From Puccinellia tenuiflora (Eukaryota; Streptophyta; Magnoliopsida; Poales; Poaceae): a DNA stretch of 64,000 nucleotides. A program made the position numbers and the translations under genes. Below, one piece after another: positions 33,482 to 45,431 of the stretch. Where the stretch lies: NCBI GenBank assembly GCA_012064385.1, contig QRDG01000416.1:524783-588782 (forward strand), given 5' to 3'. How positions within the stretch are numbered: position 1 is the stretch's first letter; each line of letters starts with the position of its first letter. The notes under the pieces are model-generated. The model saw only the letters and a program-made list of their open reading frames with translations, did not search any database and had not been told where the DNA came from.

Positions 33482-34759
33482 AGGACTGCCTGTAGGAAAC
33501 CCTTTCTATTGGTCGATGTTGAGTCTAGTTCGTGAAAATTATTTTTAACCTAAAATGAGTTGTGAAAACCATCCTAGGATTCTTTTACTCCTTATCCAAT
33601 TCACTCTGATCTCGGTGCCATCTTAGCTCTATTTGATTTTAACGGTTCTTCTGATCGTCGGCAAAGTTCTAAATCTTTAGGATCACGGGGTTGGGTTCTA
33701 TCTTTAATTAGTGGCTAACTTTGCTCGTCTGCTAATTCTGAAGCCGAAGAGAAGAAGTATTGCGGATCGTCAAGAAATTCCTTGCTTTAGCCCAAGATCT
33801 TGACCGAAGGTCCCGGATTGTGCTAGGGCTCAGGTGTAATGTTTCATGAGGGTTGTCGCCCTTGTGAGCATTATGCTATGTGGGTCCCAGTGCATGAAGC
33901 TGATCTTTAACCCAAGACCAAGAGCATGACCCAGATCTTCTAGTAAACCCGATGATCCGGTGTTTGGGTTCACGCACCTCACCGGAAGTTCTTTTGACTA
34001 AATCTCCTAACTCTCTCAAATCGACCGCTGTCCATGAGGATCATGTGTAACTGGTTCTAGAAGTTTTCCCCTAAGGTCCGTTCTCTATCTTCAAGTATGA
34101 CCTTCGCTTGAAGATCGAATGAAGGCTTTTCCGAAGCTTGTGGGTGATATCTAGAATCTCAAGGAGAACATCACCACTGAGTTGCTAAATATCTATCGGT
34201 CGACCCTTCTGCTTCCTCTATCTCGTGGCAATATCTCGGTATGAGGTTTACCTCTCTAGCTAATTGTGGATCCAATGCTATATCCTTCCCACTTCGGTGA
34301 AATCAAGGTTTGCCCATCACATGGATGTTGGGTCATTTCGTCAGTCACCTTAAGGCCCAATCCTCAATCTTATGGAAATCTCTTGTGTATCCGAAGTGTG
34401 GAGTCCAGGATATGCCTTTCTCCTCACGGTGCCAAATCTCTATGGTCTACCCAACGGGTGGTTTGAAGTGATGTCTTGGTGATCGGTTGTCCTATCCTCG
34501 GCTCGACCTTTGTTTGGTCAAGTCGTTCCTTGTTTCCTCATTGGCCTATGGTTTTGGGCAAGTTTCCTCTTGTCCGTCACCTTAAGCTACCTCCTATCCT
34601 TCCGCCATTTTGGCATGTATTGTTGGTTATCCCAATCATTACAACAAGGAAGATCTTCGTGAGATCGGGAAGACCGTGGGAGATGTGTGTTGTCATGTTC
34701 CCCTCATCCCTACTTCTACTCTAGAATCTCGGACGAGATTCCTGTAAGGGGGGTAGAAT
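33482..34759 (+). other. C internal domain, non-coding
   Basis: 1.3 kb with no supported gene. Its ends (leader, and the PPT region with CTGTAAGGGGGGTAGAAT) match A; its middle matches parts of the B internal domain. Confidence 0.75.
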
Positions 34760-37700
34760 TGTAACAGCCCAGATTTAGTACCCTAAAATATGGGCCAAAT
34801 TTTCGCTTTTTGTGTTGCCTTGCATCATGGCATTTTTATTTAAATTGCTAATGTAAAACAAAGCAACACTTTGAAATTTAAAACAAAGGAAGCCAAAACC
34901 CTTCCTAAATTTCCAAACTACATGCATTGCCCAAAATGATCAAATCAAATTAACTTGAACTTCCAAATTGTTCAGGAAGTTTCAATCACCCAACTCTAAA
35001 TTTTGGTAAGGGCCATTTTCTTAACAAGCAAATAAATAAAATTTGAGAAATCAATATGGTTCTTTTCAATTTCTATTGTTGGAACCAAGTTAAACTTCCC
35101 CAAAATTCAAAGTAAAAACATGGGGTGCTTCATTGTTATAATATGAGCCTCCATAAATATCTTCATAATTTATTGAAATGTTTAAATGTCCCAAAATAAA
35201 TCTATTTTGGAAATTATCAAAAATGCCCTATTTAAAATCCAAGAACAAAGGTGGTGCAAACCTTTTATTTTGGACCACAAAATTTTGTGGAGGTTCTAAC
35301 AGTTAATTCTAGCTTATATGAATTTTTGTGGATTTTATAAAATTGTCTAAAGGCCCCTTTAAAATCGTCAAAGCTGCTGGGGACCTCTTTGCAATTACCA
35401 ATCCTGGAGCCAGGGGGGGGTAATCGCAAAAGTCCTTCTTCCCCACTGTGGCCACTGTGGCCAGTGCCCATGCCGCCGCACCATGCCGTCATCCACACCA
35501 TTGCCGTGGCCCCGGGCAAATAAGGAGGCCGCCACCACCTCCACCTGCGCCCTCTCCCTCCTCTCTCTCCATTTCCTCTCCTGTTTTCCGGATCGGGCGA
35601 CCAAATTCTCCTCCCGAGCTACCGCCATAGCCGCCACCGAGTCGAGCTCGCCGCCGTCGTATAGGGCCTCCCGAAGCAAATCGAGCCGGTGCACTGCCTC
35701 CGCGTCGCTCTACTCTAGCTCGTGGATGAAGGAATCGAGCCGAGTCACCTCGTCCCCGACGAATTCGTCCGCGGCATCAACTACCTCGGCCGTCGCCGCC
35801 GGCCACGATTTCGGCGTCTCCGGCCTCTCCCCGCCGACACCAACCTCGCCACCAGTCCCTGGTGAGCTCCTCCTCCTTTCAGCTTCCTCCCGCGCCCCCT
35901 CCTTCTCTCCCGCCGCCGATCGATGCCGGCCACCACGCCTCGCCGTGGACGCGCGCGTGCTCGACCGGCCTGTTCGCCCGGCCTGCCCCCCCCCCCCGGC
36001 CTGACCGGCCACGAGGCCGGGCCTCTCGGGTTGGGCCCGGCCATATGGGCCGGCCCAGTGGCCGGGGGCTCTCGGTTAGTGGCCCGGCCATAGTGGCCGG
36101 CCTGCACCCGGCCTGGCCGGCCTGACTGGAAATGCTTTTCCTTTTGGGAATTAAAGCTGAATTTGTAAAACTTGTGTATCTTTCTAAATATGGCTCCAAA
36201 AATTGCAAAATAAATATGAAATTGCTCAGAAAAACATTTCCTATCTCTGGATAATATTTGTCTTGCCTTTTGAATAAATAATTTTGATGTTTAATTATGA
36301 ATTCCTAAATTGGCATAAATGATAACAATTTAGGAATTTCCATAACTTATTAAATATTTGTCCAAAATTTGTGAATTAAACATCAAAGTGTTCAACTTGT
36401 CAAATGCTATCAAACCATGCACTTGTCACATTATGATCACACACTTATATTTGATATTATTCATAATTGGTTTAAGTGAAGTAAATTTAATTACTTATTT
36501 AATTTGTCAATTATTCATCGGTACTCCGAAAATTACAAATAAATTACCGAAATGATCGGAATGACGAAACCTATCCATTCATGTCATGTTCATGCATAAT
36601 TGAGCCACTTATCTAATAATTTAATAATTTATGACAATTGTGGGCATTAAGATAAATATGGAGTCGTGTCCAAATAATTGCACTAATTATTTGGAACTCC
36701 ATTTAATCTGTTAACTAAGTTAAATAATCATATCCTTGCATCAATTTGACATGTCATCATGTGATTGAGCATTGCACCTTGTGTTCTTGTGATTTATGTG
36801 TTCTTTGCCTTTCTCTTTTGGGTATCGATAGATTCCGGAGTCGAGGGTCTCGATAACTACCCCGACGAGCAGTACTGCACGACCGGGCAGCAAGGCAAGA
36901 GATAACCTAACCTTCTTGGCATCTAGCATCCTATGTTTTGATAAACTTATTTTATCCACCATAATATTGCATGCGGTTCAAATGTCCTTTCGGTAAATAT
37001 TAGACTGTCCTATTAATGCATGATCTTCCCGAGCCAATCACATGTATCCCTACCTATGAAACCTAGGGTTGAAGTGTTGGCCGAGATACAAATAGAATTG
37101 TGGTATTCATATGCTTAGCTATGCTTAGCCATGCTTATATAAATGCTTTATGTCCGTTATTAATTCCATAATTGTTTATGTTGATGGAATGATTCGGGCA
37201 CGGTGGATAATGGTGATGCTTAATTAAAATGCTAAGACGGTTCGGGTGAGTTGCCATCGGGGATGGTGTTTTGCCTCACTCTAGCCCCTAGGTGCGAGTT
37301 CTTTACCTCTTGAACCAAGACTGAGCGTGCTTCCGGAGGTGGGGGCATATGGAACCCCCTTTGACCGAATAAGTTGTGAGGGGCTTGTCAAGGGTCCTCT
37401 AGTTCGAGTTTTCCATTTGCGCGTGAGTTGTGTGGGTGGAAAAAGGAACGAGGATGGTGGTGTTTAGGAATGTGGCCGCGGGGCAGGGCGCTGGGAGCGC
37501 TTAACCTGTCCTTCCGCACACTGATGGTCCTTGAGTAAGCCTCATGCAATGTAAAGGTCTAACCGCGCCCGTTCGCCGGCCTTCCCCGGAAGAGGGCCAA
37601 CTAGGTGAGCCGGACGGTACCGATGGGTAAATTAGTACACCCCTGCAGGGTTTAATCTTTTCGAAAAGCCGTGTCCGCGGTTATGGACGACTTGGGAACG

Positions 37701-38451
37701 GATATAAGATCATAGAGAAATTTAACCTAATTGGTATGGCAGCTAGAGGTTGCATAATAAATTTGTGATAAAGGATCATTTCCTCGAGGGTGAGTCGAGG
37801 GAGTGCCTTTGTGTGAGATGAGTGGTGATGGTTGCAAGTAGGTTCGCCGAGAACCGAAGATGATAATGATACTCTCTTACCCCTTTATAAAATACTCTGA
37901 GTAGACGAATGCCATGTGTCTTTTAAGTTTCGGTTTATGAAAGTTAGCTTTATGCAAAAGAACTACATTATACAGCTTTAGAGCCTCCGTCAGTCATTGG
38001 GCCTATATCGCCCTACTAAACTTGCGAGTACATCGTACTCAGTCTCTCTTTGCTGCCTCTATGTTTTTGTATTTCAGAGGAGGACGACCCCGAGCAACTA
38101 GGTGGGTTCTTCGTTGACGTCGACTACTAGTCTGGGGTTCCCAGGTGGCAGCTTGGGACCGTGGAACAAGCTGGCTGGGATGATGTTTATTGTAGGCCTC
38201 TTAGGCCATATTTTGCTTCTTGTTGTTAGACAACACTACCCGCTTCCGCTTGTTGAATGGATGGATCTGTGATCCTTTTGCTTGTAAAATTTGTATTCTT
38301 CTCGTTATATGAGTTGCTATATAAATGTTTTGTGTCGTAGAGTCATGCTTTGTGCCAGTTCTGTTCCACAAGTCTCGATCTTAGTTTTATACCTTGATGG
38401 TTGTGTTGACTACATAGCCTCTCTGTATAATTCCGGGGTCGGGGCGCTACA
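34760..38451 (+). repeat. C 3' LTR, about 3.7 kb
   Basis: Starts TGTAACAGCCCAGATTTA and ends GGGGCGCTACA. GC-rich island at about 35450-36130 ending in clustered GGCCGG motifs. It is in inverted orientation to the B LTR. Confidence 0.9.
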
Positions 38452-39558
38452 GTCTTAGGACCCTCTCTTAGCGCTACACCACCGCCGCTTCAGTATGCGA
38501 GAGTCAGGGCTCCACAAGGCCGGGGGGTGTGTGAGGCCTCAAGAGGTAAGAGCTTCCAAGTCGTGATGCTTGGGGCTCCCCTTCAATGCGCAAGCAGCCC
38601 ATGAGGCACGGGAGAGAGAAAAGAGGCTCGGGGGTGAAACCAACGAAGGAAAAATAACCAAGTGTTAGGACTTAGCTTCGCGAGGCGTTTTGGCCTTGGA
38701 GAGGGTGTTGGTTCCCTGGCGAGGTGTTTTCGTCTTGGAGAGGGTGTCGGTTCCCTGACGAGGTGTTTTGGGCCTGCTTCCTGCGTTTTGACAGATAGGC
38801 GTGCCCACAAGCAATACATAGCTAGATAACTTATGCGTGCTCGTAGGTTCCTTCATGTGTGTCTCGCGAGGAGAACAGGCACCAAGGTCCTTGGTGAGTT
38901 GACGTGCACGGGAGCCGGCTCATGAGTTCAGAGCTCCTTGGGAGTTGACATGCATGAAAGCTGACCCGTGAGTTCAGAGCTCAGATCCCTTGGGTTTGAG
39001 GCGCTGCCGGGATGCTCCCGTGGCATGGCACCATGCTAGCCCCCACTCGTGAGATACACAGGAGGGATCATACGAGCAAGGATAAAAACGCAACAACATA
39101 AAAGCTTACCAAAGCAAAACATATGCTAGCGCGAAGCGCAAAGGTTCAAAGTGACCTGAAACAGTGGTTCATTACACTGGCGTGGCCAGAAACAGAAAAA
39201 TCCGCCATGTCAGGCATGGGGTTCCACATGCTGTGGCTGAGGCTCTCGAGGGGGCGTGCTCGGGGCGACGCATGTAGAGAGAGCTCAGAGGGGGCCCCTA
39301 TGCGGCGGTGGCTTGTAGAGCCTGTGGTCCACCATGGCGGGCATGGGGATCCACCTCGCCAAGGCATGGTGCTTGAAGAAGTCACCTTGCCGGGGCGCAG
39401 TGGCTTGGGAGTCTTCTCGAACAGCCCGCGGCAGCGTGTAGTAGAGAGGGGAGCCCGAAATTTTCCTCGTGGAGGATGACGGCGCGTGGCTCTCCCTTGA
39501 TGCAAAAAGTTGCTCGTCGAGGATGATCAGGGGTAGAACTTGTGCAGGTGCTGGATGT
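38452..39558. other. D non-coding region downstream of integrase
   Basis: Corresponds to about 3785-4895 of D1, including the 39-bp tandem repeat at 38682-38770. No gene seen. Confidence 0.75.
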
Positions 39559-40890
39559 TCAGGGGTTGGCGACAGGTATGCCGTCCTCCGTCTCAAGCCG
39601 CGCGGAGCCAGGCCTGGCGATGTGCACGACTCTGTAGGGGCCTTCCCACATTGGCGAGAGCTTGTGGAGGCCTGCCCTAGAGAGGATTCTCCTCAGGACA
39701 AGGTCTCCTGCTTCGAGAGTGCGCGGGCGGATGTGGCGGCTGTGGTAGTGGCGGAGATCTTGCTGGTACCTTGTCGCTCTCAGGGCCGCATTGCGGCGGA
39801 GCCCTTCAAGCAGCAGGAGGTCGTCGTTGTGGAGCTCGTCCAGCTCGGCCTCCTTGAAGGCCAAGACTCGGGGAGAGCCATGAGTGATCTCGCTGGGGAG
39901 GACGGCTTCAGCACCATAGACGAGGGAGAACGGCGTCTCACCAGTGGGCTTTGTTGGCGTGGTGCGGATGGACCAGAGCACCGAGGGGAGCTCGTCGATC
40001 CAGTGCTTGCCGCTGGCCTTGAGGCGGTTGAAACTTCTCGTCTTGAGGCCCTTGAGCACCTCGGTGTTGGCTCGCTCAGCCTGCCCATTGCTTCGTGGGT
40101 GCGCCACCGAGGCGTAGCAGATTTGGGCGCCGAGACTGCCGCAATAGGACTTGAAGGCGCCGCTGATGAACTGTGAGCCGTTGTCGGTGATGATGCGGTT
40201 GGGCACGCCGAAGCGGCAGACCAGGCTCCTTATGAATTTCACCGTCGATTTCGCTGGTATGGTGCGCACGGGTTCCACCTCAGGCCACTTGGTGAATTTG
40301 TCGATGGCGACGTAGAGGTAGCGGTAGCCCCCGAGCGCTCGCGGGAAGGGTCCCAGGAGATCCAGCCCCCAGACCGCGAACGGCCAGGAGAGCAGGATCG
40401 TCTGGAGTCCTTGCGTGGGCTGGTGAATTTGCTTGGCGTGGAATTGCCAGGCGTCGCAGGATTGGACGATGGCAGCTGCATCTTGAAGCACCGAGGGCCA
40501 GTAGAAGCCACTCCAGAAGACCTTGCCTGCAAGGGTGCGCGAGGAAGAATGGTGGCCGCACTCGCCGCTGTGGATGTCGTTGATGAGCTGGCGGCCTTCC
40601 TCGGCAGGTACGCACCGCAACGCAATCCCATTCGGGCGCTTACGGTACAGGTCTCCGTCGTGGAGGCAGTAGGACTTGTCCTGGCGAGCAATTCTTTCGG
40701 CTTCAGCGTCGTCTTCGGGGAGGGCTCGGTCTTGCAGGTAATTCTTGATCTCGTCGATCCAGCCAGTGTCTTGGCATACCAGAGTCAGCAGCAAACGATC
40801 GCCCGAGGGCAACCCACAGTTTGGTGCTCCGCTTGACGGGGCCGGTGGGAGCTCCTCGTCGATGCTGATATTGGCCGCTGGCTGCTTGAG
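39559..40890 (-). pseudogene. D integrase
   Basis: Same protein as in D1, with the HHCC module (IHSGECGHHSS...CDAWQFH), catalytic motifs GLDLLGPF, IITDNGSQF and NGQAERAN, and MWEGPYRVV near the end. The zinc module has CDAW where D1 has CDAC, so the last zinc-binding Cys is lost in this copy. An in-frame TGA at 40891-40893 separates it from the RNase H linker, where D1 has a sense codon. A missing base near 39560, relative to D1, brings an early stop 7 residues before the D1 end. The enzyme would not be functional. Confidence 0.88.
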
Positions 40891-40893
40891 TCA

Positions 40894-41880
40894 GGCCTTG
40901 GTGAGCCTCTCCTCGAAAAATCCAGGCTTCTGGGCTTCCCTTCTCGCTGCTCGCCTGGCGAGGTCATCTGCTTCTTGGTTTTCTGCTCGCGGGATGTGCT
41001 TGAGCTCCATGCCCCTGAAGTGCTTCTCCAGCTTGCGTACCTCTTCAAGATAGGCCACCCATGTAGGTGTCCTTAGGCGTGTAGCTTTTGTTGGAGAAGT
41101 TGACGACGAGCTGAGAGTCGCCCTTGATGAGGATGCGCTTGACGCCGAGGGCAATGGCGGCCTTGAGCCCAGCGAGGAGGCCTTCATATTCAGCAATGTT
41201 CTTGGAGACCTTGTCGTTGTCCTTGAAGCATAGCTGGACGGCGTAGTAGAGCTTGTCGCCTGTTGGTGAGGTGAGGACAGCACCGGCCCCTGCACTCCTG
41301 GCCGCGAAGGCGCCGTCGAAGTGCATGGTCCAGGAGCCTGGTTCCGTCCCACCTGAGGCTGTGGCTTCCTCCTCTTGAGGTTCTTCTTCGCGTGTGTCCG
41401 TCCACTCGGCCATGAAATCTGCCAGCGCCCTGCCCTTGATGACCCTGGTGGTGTCAAACTCCAGCTGGAAAGGTTGTAGCTCGATACCCCAGCCTGCGAC
41501 GCGATCTGTTGCGTTTGGGTTGCGCAGGACTTGCTCCAGGGGATATGAGGTGACCACCTTGATGGGGTGACCCTGGAAGTAGTGGTGTAGCTTTCTGGAG
41601 GCGCTGAGAAGCGAGAAGAGGAGCTTTTGCTGCATGGGGTAGCGCTCGCGAGCATCTCGCAGATGGGATGCTTGACGAGGGTAGTCGTTGGCGTGGCAGC
41701 GGCTGGCTCCTCTCCAGGCTTGGTGGAGTCCTTGGCGAGGGTTTCTTGAGGCCCCGCCTGTGGTGGCTCGGCATGAGGCTGGAGGCTTGACGAGGGTGCT
41801 TCCTTGTCGGGTGGCTCTGGGCTTGGCGATGTAGAGGTCTGCTTGGCGAGGACTGGCTCTTCCCTTACAGCCACCAGGAC
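40894..41880 (-). pseudogene. D RNase H and linker region
   Basis: RNase H motifs are visible: the first Asp in MHFDGAFA (about 41310-41326), the Glu in AEYEGLLAGLKAA, and the Asp in LIKGDSQLVVN. The domain removes the RNA strand during reverse transcription. The frame changes three times: near 41885 (end of RT), near 41640 (start of the RNase H frame) and at 41058-41060, where D has CCC and D1 has CC. The last change produces a premature stop that D1 does not have. A Pro/Ala/Lys-rich low-complexity linker lies before the domain (about 41640-41870). Confidence 0.8.
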
Positions 41881-42935
41881 TGCTTTGCCGTCTGAGGAGT
41901 GGCTGCAAGATACAGCTTCAGAGGCTCGCGAGGGCGTGGGCCAACCATGATGGGTGGGCTCGCCAGGTATTTCTTCAGGTCCTCAAAGGCCTTTTCTGCT
42001 TCAGGGGTCCACTTGAAGGGACCGGACCTCTTCATGATCTTGAAAAATGGCAGCGCTCTCTCGCCGAACTTGGAGATGAAACGGCCAAGGCTAGCCATAC
42101 ATCCCGCTAGGCGTTGCATGTCTTTGAGGCGACGAGGAGGCTGCATCTGCTCTATGGCTTTGATCTTGTCGGGGTTGGCCTCGATGCCACGGTGGGATAC
42201 CAGGAACCTGAGGAGCTTGCCTGAAGGGACCCCGAAGACGCACTTGGCGGGGTTCAGCTTGATGTTGACCTTGCGCAGGTTGGCAAAGGTCTCCTCGAGG
42301 TCCTGGATGAGCGTGCTTTCTTCGCGAGTCTTGACGATGATGTCATCGACGTAGGCCTCTGCATTCTTCCCCATTTGAGCCCCCAAGGCGATTCTCATGA
42401 GGCGCTGGAAAGTGGCGCCGGCGTTCTTCAGGCCGAAGGGCATGCAGACGTAGCAAAACACACCACAAGGGGTGAGAAATGCTGTCTTCTGCTCGTCTTC
42501 CTTCGCCATCTTGATCTGGTGGTAGCCAGAGAAGGCATCCAGAAAACAGAGGAGCGCGCAGCCAGCGGTGGAGTCCACAATCTGGTCAATCCTTGGGAGG
42601 GGATAGGGGTCCTTGGGGCAGGCCTTGTTGAGGTCGGTGAAGTCGATGCAGAGGCGGCTTCCTCCGGTGTGTTTGGGGACGACCACACCGTTGGCGAGCC
42701 AAGTGGGGTGGACCACTTCCTTGATGATGCTGGCCTTCTTCAGTTTGTCTACTTCCTTGATGATGAAGTCTTGTTTCTCTGGCGCCTGGCGCCGCGCTTT
42801 TTGCTTCACAGGGCATGCGTTTGGACACACGGCTAAGTGGTGCTCGATCACCTCCCTCGGTACTCCGGACATATCTGACGGTGTCCATGCGAACATGTCA
42901 GAGTTTGCCCTGAGGAAGGCGACGAGCGCGCTTTC
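41865..42935 (-). pseudogene. D reverse transcriptase
   Basis: RT motifs in order: WLANGVVVPKHTGGSRLCID, FLDAFSGYHQIKM, MPFGLKNAGATFQRLM, the catalytic AYVDDIIV (YVDD codons at 42342-42353) and the connection region LAGCMASLGRFISKF. It copies element RNA into cDNA. The reading frame continues directly from the protease through an in-frame TAG at 42936-42938. It ends at 41865 after a frame change near 41885, beyond which the next frame continues the connection domain. The core motifs are intact. Confidence 0.9.
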
Positions 42936-42938
42936 CTA

Positions 42939-43781
42939 TTTGGGAGGCAGGTTGGCGCCGATGGTGACGCTAGCCCCCGAGCCGCTTGCCCCAAGAGACA
43001 CTTGCTTTGTCGCGGCCTTCTCCTGAGAGAAAAGCTGCTTCTTCTTGGCGGGGGGCCTCGGCATGGGATCCTCGTCCTCATCAGCAGGTGACGCCACCGC
43101 GGCAGCCTTGTAGGCCGCTTGCGCAGCGTAGAAAGCGTCCGAGACCACGCCGCGGATGACGATGGTGCCACCCGAGCCAGGGAGCTTGACGAGGTTGTAG
43201 GCATGGTGGGTCACCGCCATGAACTTGGCGAGGGCGGGGTAGCCGAGGATGGCGTTGTAGGGCAGGCCGATGTGCGCGACGTCGAAATCGATCAGCTCGG
43301 TGCGGTAGTTGGCCTGGGTGCCGAAGGTGACGGCGAGCCTCACCTGCCCCAAAGGGGTGGTGAGACCCTCGGTCACCCCCGAGAAGGGCCTGGTGGGCAT
43401 GAGCCGCTCGTAGGGCACCTGCAGCTTCTCGAACGTCTCGACGGAGATGACGTTGAGGCCTGCGCCCCCATCAATGAGCGTCTTAGAGACGGCGATGTTG
43501 TTGATGGTGGGGGTGCAGACCAACGGGATGGTGCCGACGGTTGAGGTGGACTTGGGGTGGTCGGTGGAGTCAAAGGTGATGGGGCACTGGGACCACTTGA
43601 GGGGCCTGGAGGCCTCGACGCCAGGGAGGGCTGCTGCGACCTCGCGAGCGACTTGCTTGAAGTGGCGGTTGGAGCTGGGGGCCTGAGCCCCGCCAAGGAT
43701 GCAAGCGGCTCCGCGAGGCACCTGGTAGCCTTCAGGAGTCTCGTCGGGGAGGTTGTCGTTCATGGGCTGGGCAGCATTGGC
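42939..43781 (-). pseudogene. D aspartic protease region
   Basis: The frame runs from the gag stop to the TAG at 42936-42938. The active-site segment is TLIDGGAGLNVIS, with the IDGG form seen in Tat-lineage proteases instead of D(T/S)G. The flap and second hydrophobic stretch (YNAILGYPALAKFMAVTHHAY) follow. The C-terminal part is acidic and then Lys-rich before the RT. It would cleave the polyprotein. It stays in the same frame as gag and RT, with amber codons at both borders. Confidence 0.82.
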
Positions 43782-45380
43782 CTAAGGGTTCTGCTGGTAG
43801 TTGTCGTCGTAGTTGTTGTTCCAGCGTCGCCCCCCGCAGCCGCCGCGGCCTCCGCGGCCTTGCGGCCGACCGTTTGCCTCGCGAGCCTCGCGAGCCTCAC
43901 GAAGCCTCTTGAGGTCGTAGCAGTCCTCGGTGGCGTGGGAATGCCTGTTGTGGTAGATGTAGAAAGGGCGATCGTCCTTCTTCTCGGGTCCCGCGGCTGG
44001 AGTGGCAGCTTGGCGAGGCTGCTTGGCGTCAGGTTCAGCCGTGAGGACCGCAGTGGTCTTGCGCTTCTCGGTGGACTTCTTCTTCTTGGACCCCTCGGTG
44101 GGGTCCCCTGGCTCGTTCTTGACGAACAAGCGGCCCTCCTCGGCCTTGGCGCACTTGTCCGCCAAGTCGAAAAGCTTGACGACGGTGGTGATGTTGTCGT
44201 GGATGCCAAGCTTCTCGAGCATCCGTACATCTGTGACCCCAGCCTGGAAGGCCGAAATGACCTGGGCGTCGGTGGCGTTGGGGATTTTGTTGCGCACTTG
44301 GCTGAAGCGCTGGATGTACTTGCGGAGGGTCTCGCCAGGCTTCTGACGCACGGCGCGGAGGTCGTTGTACGTGAGTCCGCGCTCGTACGTGCCCTTGAAG
44401 TTGGCAACGAAGCACCGGCAGAGGTCCTCCCAAGTGTTGATGGACTCGGCGGGGAGGTTGGTGAGCCATGAGGACGCTGAGTCCTTGAGGGCCATGGGGA
44501 ACCAGTTCGCCATGACCTTGTCGTCGCCCCCGGCGGCCTGGATGGCCAGAGTGTAGAGCTGCAGGAACTCCAGGGGTTGTTCTTGTCGTCGTAGCGCGGA
44601 GGAAGATCCGGGCGGAACTTGACCGGCCAGACGACGCGACGGAGGCTGCGAGTGAACGCGGCCGTCGTGCCGTAGGTGACCGGACCGCTGGCGAGGGTGG
44701 CGCGGAGATGGCGCCCTGCGGCGGCGACGTCATGGACGGCGCGGTTGTGGCGATCTTGGTTGCGCTCGATGCTCACGCGTGCGTCCTCTGGGGCTCGCTG
44801 CACGATCTGGCAGTCGTGCGGCGACGACGCGTGCGACGCGGCGCCGTTGCCGCGAGGAGGAGCCCCAGGAGCAGGCTGCGGTGGAGCCGGTGGAGCTGGA
44901 GCGGGAGCAGGCGCGGGGTGACGAGGAGGATTGGGGGGGAGCATGAGGCGCGCCGTGCGCCACGTCTCCCGCGAGGGCAGAGAGGACCAGCGAGCGAGAC
45001 GGTGCAGGAGCGGCGGCGCGAGCGGCGCCAATGAGCTCGGAGACGCGGTTGAGCCAGGCTTCCTGGGCCTCCGGCGTGGGACGGTACTGCAGCAGCTCCT
45101 GCGCCATGAGGAGCGCAGTCGCCGGGCTGGGCGCAGGACGGCCCAGCGAAGAAGCAGCACGGTCCTGCGACGGGTGTAGAGAGGAGGCCTCCTCTTCGCC
45201 GAGGTCGTCCTCAGCGTGGTCGATGTCGTTGTCCTCCGGGTGCTCGATGCGGGGCTCGGGGTCGACGTGGCGCTCCGGAGCAGCACTCCCACACGGGCGG
45301 CCGCGCGGGCGGCCGGCGGGAGGAGCGGTGGCGGCGCTAGCCGTCCGGCGAGCGAGTCGTTCGGCGCGAGAGCCGGCCAT
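43782..45380 (-). pseudogene. D gag
   Basis: Starts at the ATG at 45378-45380 (MAGSRAERL). The N-terminus is disordered, with Arg/Ala/Pro-rich sequence. The core shows the retrotransposon gag pattern (SSWLTNLPAESINTWEDL, FVANFKGTYERG, LRKYIQRFSQVRNKIPNA). A C-terminal basic region and a degenerate His/Cys motif (YHNRHSHATEDCYDL) precede an Arg/Gly-rich tail. Two frame changes fall in homopolymers: a run of seven at 44933-44939 and a run of four at 44573-44576. The stretch between them reads in another frame. An in-frame TAG at 43782-43784 ends gag, and the same frame continues into protease. The product would be the particle protein. Confidence 0.82.
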
Positions 45381-45409
45381 GGCGGTGTCGAGGTTGAAGA
45401 TGCGCCTCA

Positions 45410-45429
45410 GCCCCCTACCTGGCGCGCCA
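45410..45429 (-). promoter_or_regulatory. D primer-binding site
   Basis: On the minus strand TGGCGCGCCAGGTAGGGGG, two bases after the LTR end. It is complementary to a tRNA 3' end (CCA terminus). I cannot name the tRNA with certainty. G uses almost the same site. Confidence 0.8.
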
Positions 45430-45431
45430 AA

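Larger units (their letters stand above)
31238..38451 (+). mobile_element. C: non-autonomous Gypsy-like element of the B family
   Basis: Partial 5' LTR 31238-33466, PBS 33470-33481, internal 33467-34759 with no coding region, PPT, full 3' LTR 34760-38451. It is inserted in D: the right flank GTCTT (38452-38456) continues sequence found uninterrupted in D1 (from about 3785). The left flank is missing at the N. The internal domain is half the length of B's and looks like a deletion derivative of it. Confidence 0.9.

Noticed and set aside
18377..38451. Terminal inverted repeats of a DNA transposon (TGTAGCGCCCCG at 18377 and CGGGGCGCTACA at 38451)
   Set aside because: These are the same LTR end in two separate elements lying in opposite orientation; each has its own PBS, PPT and second LTR.
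43760..45292. 510-codon frame as the true D gag
   Set aside because: Only its middle part (about 44580-44940) is gag-like. The ends read correctly in another frame shared by gag start, gag core and protease.
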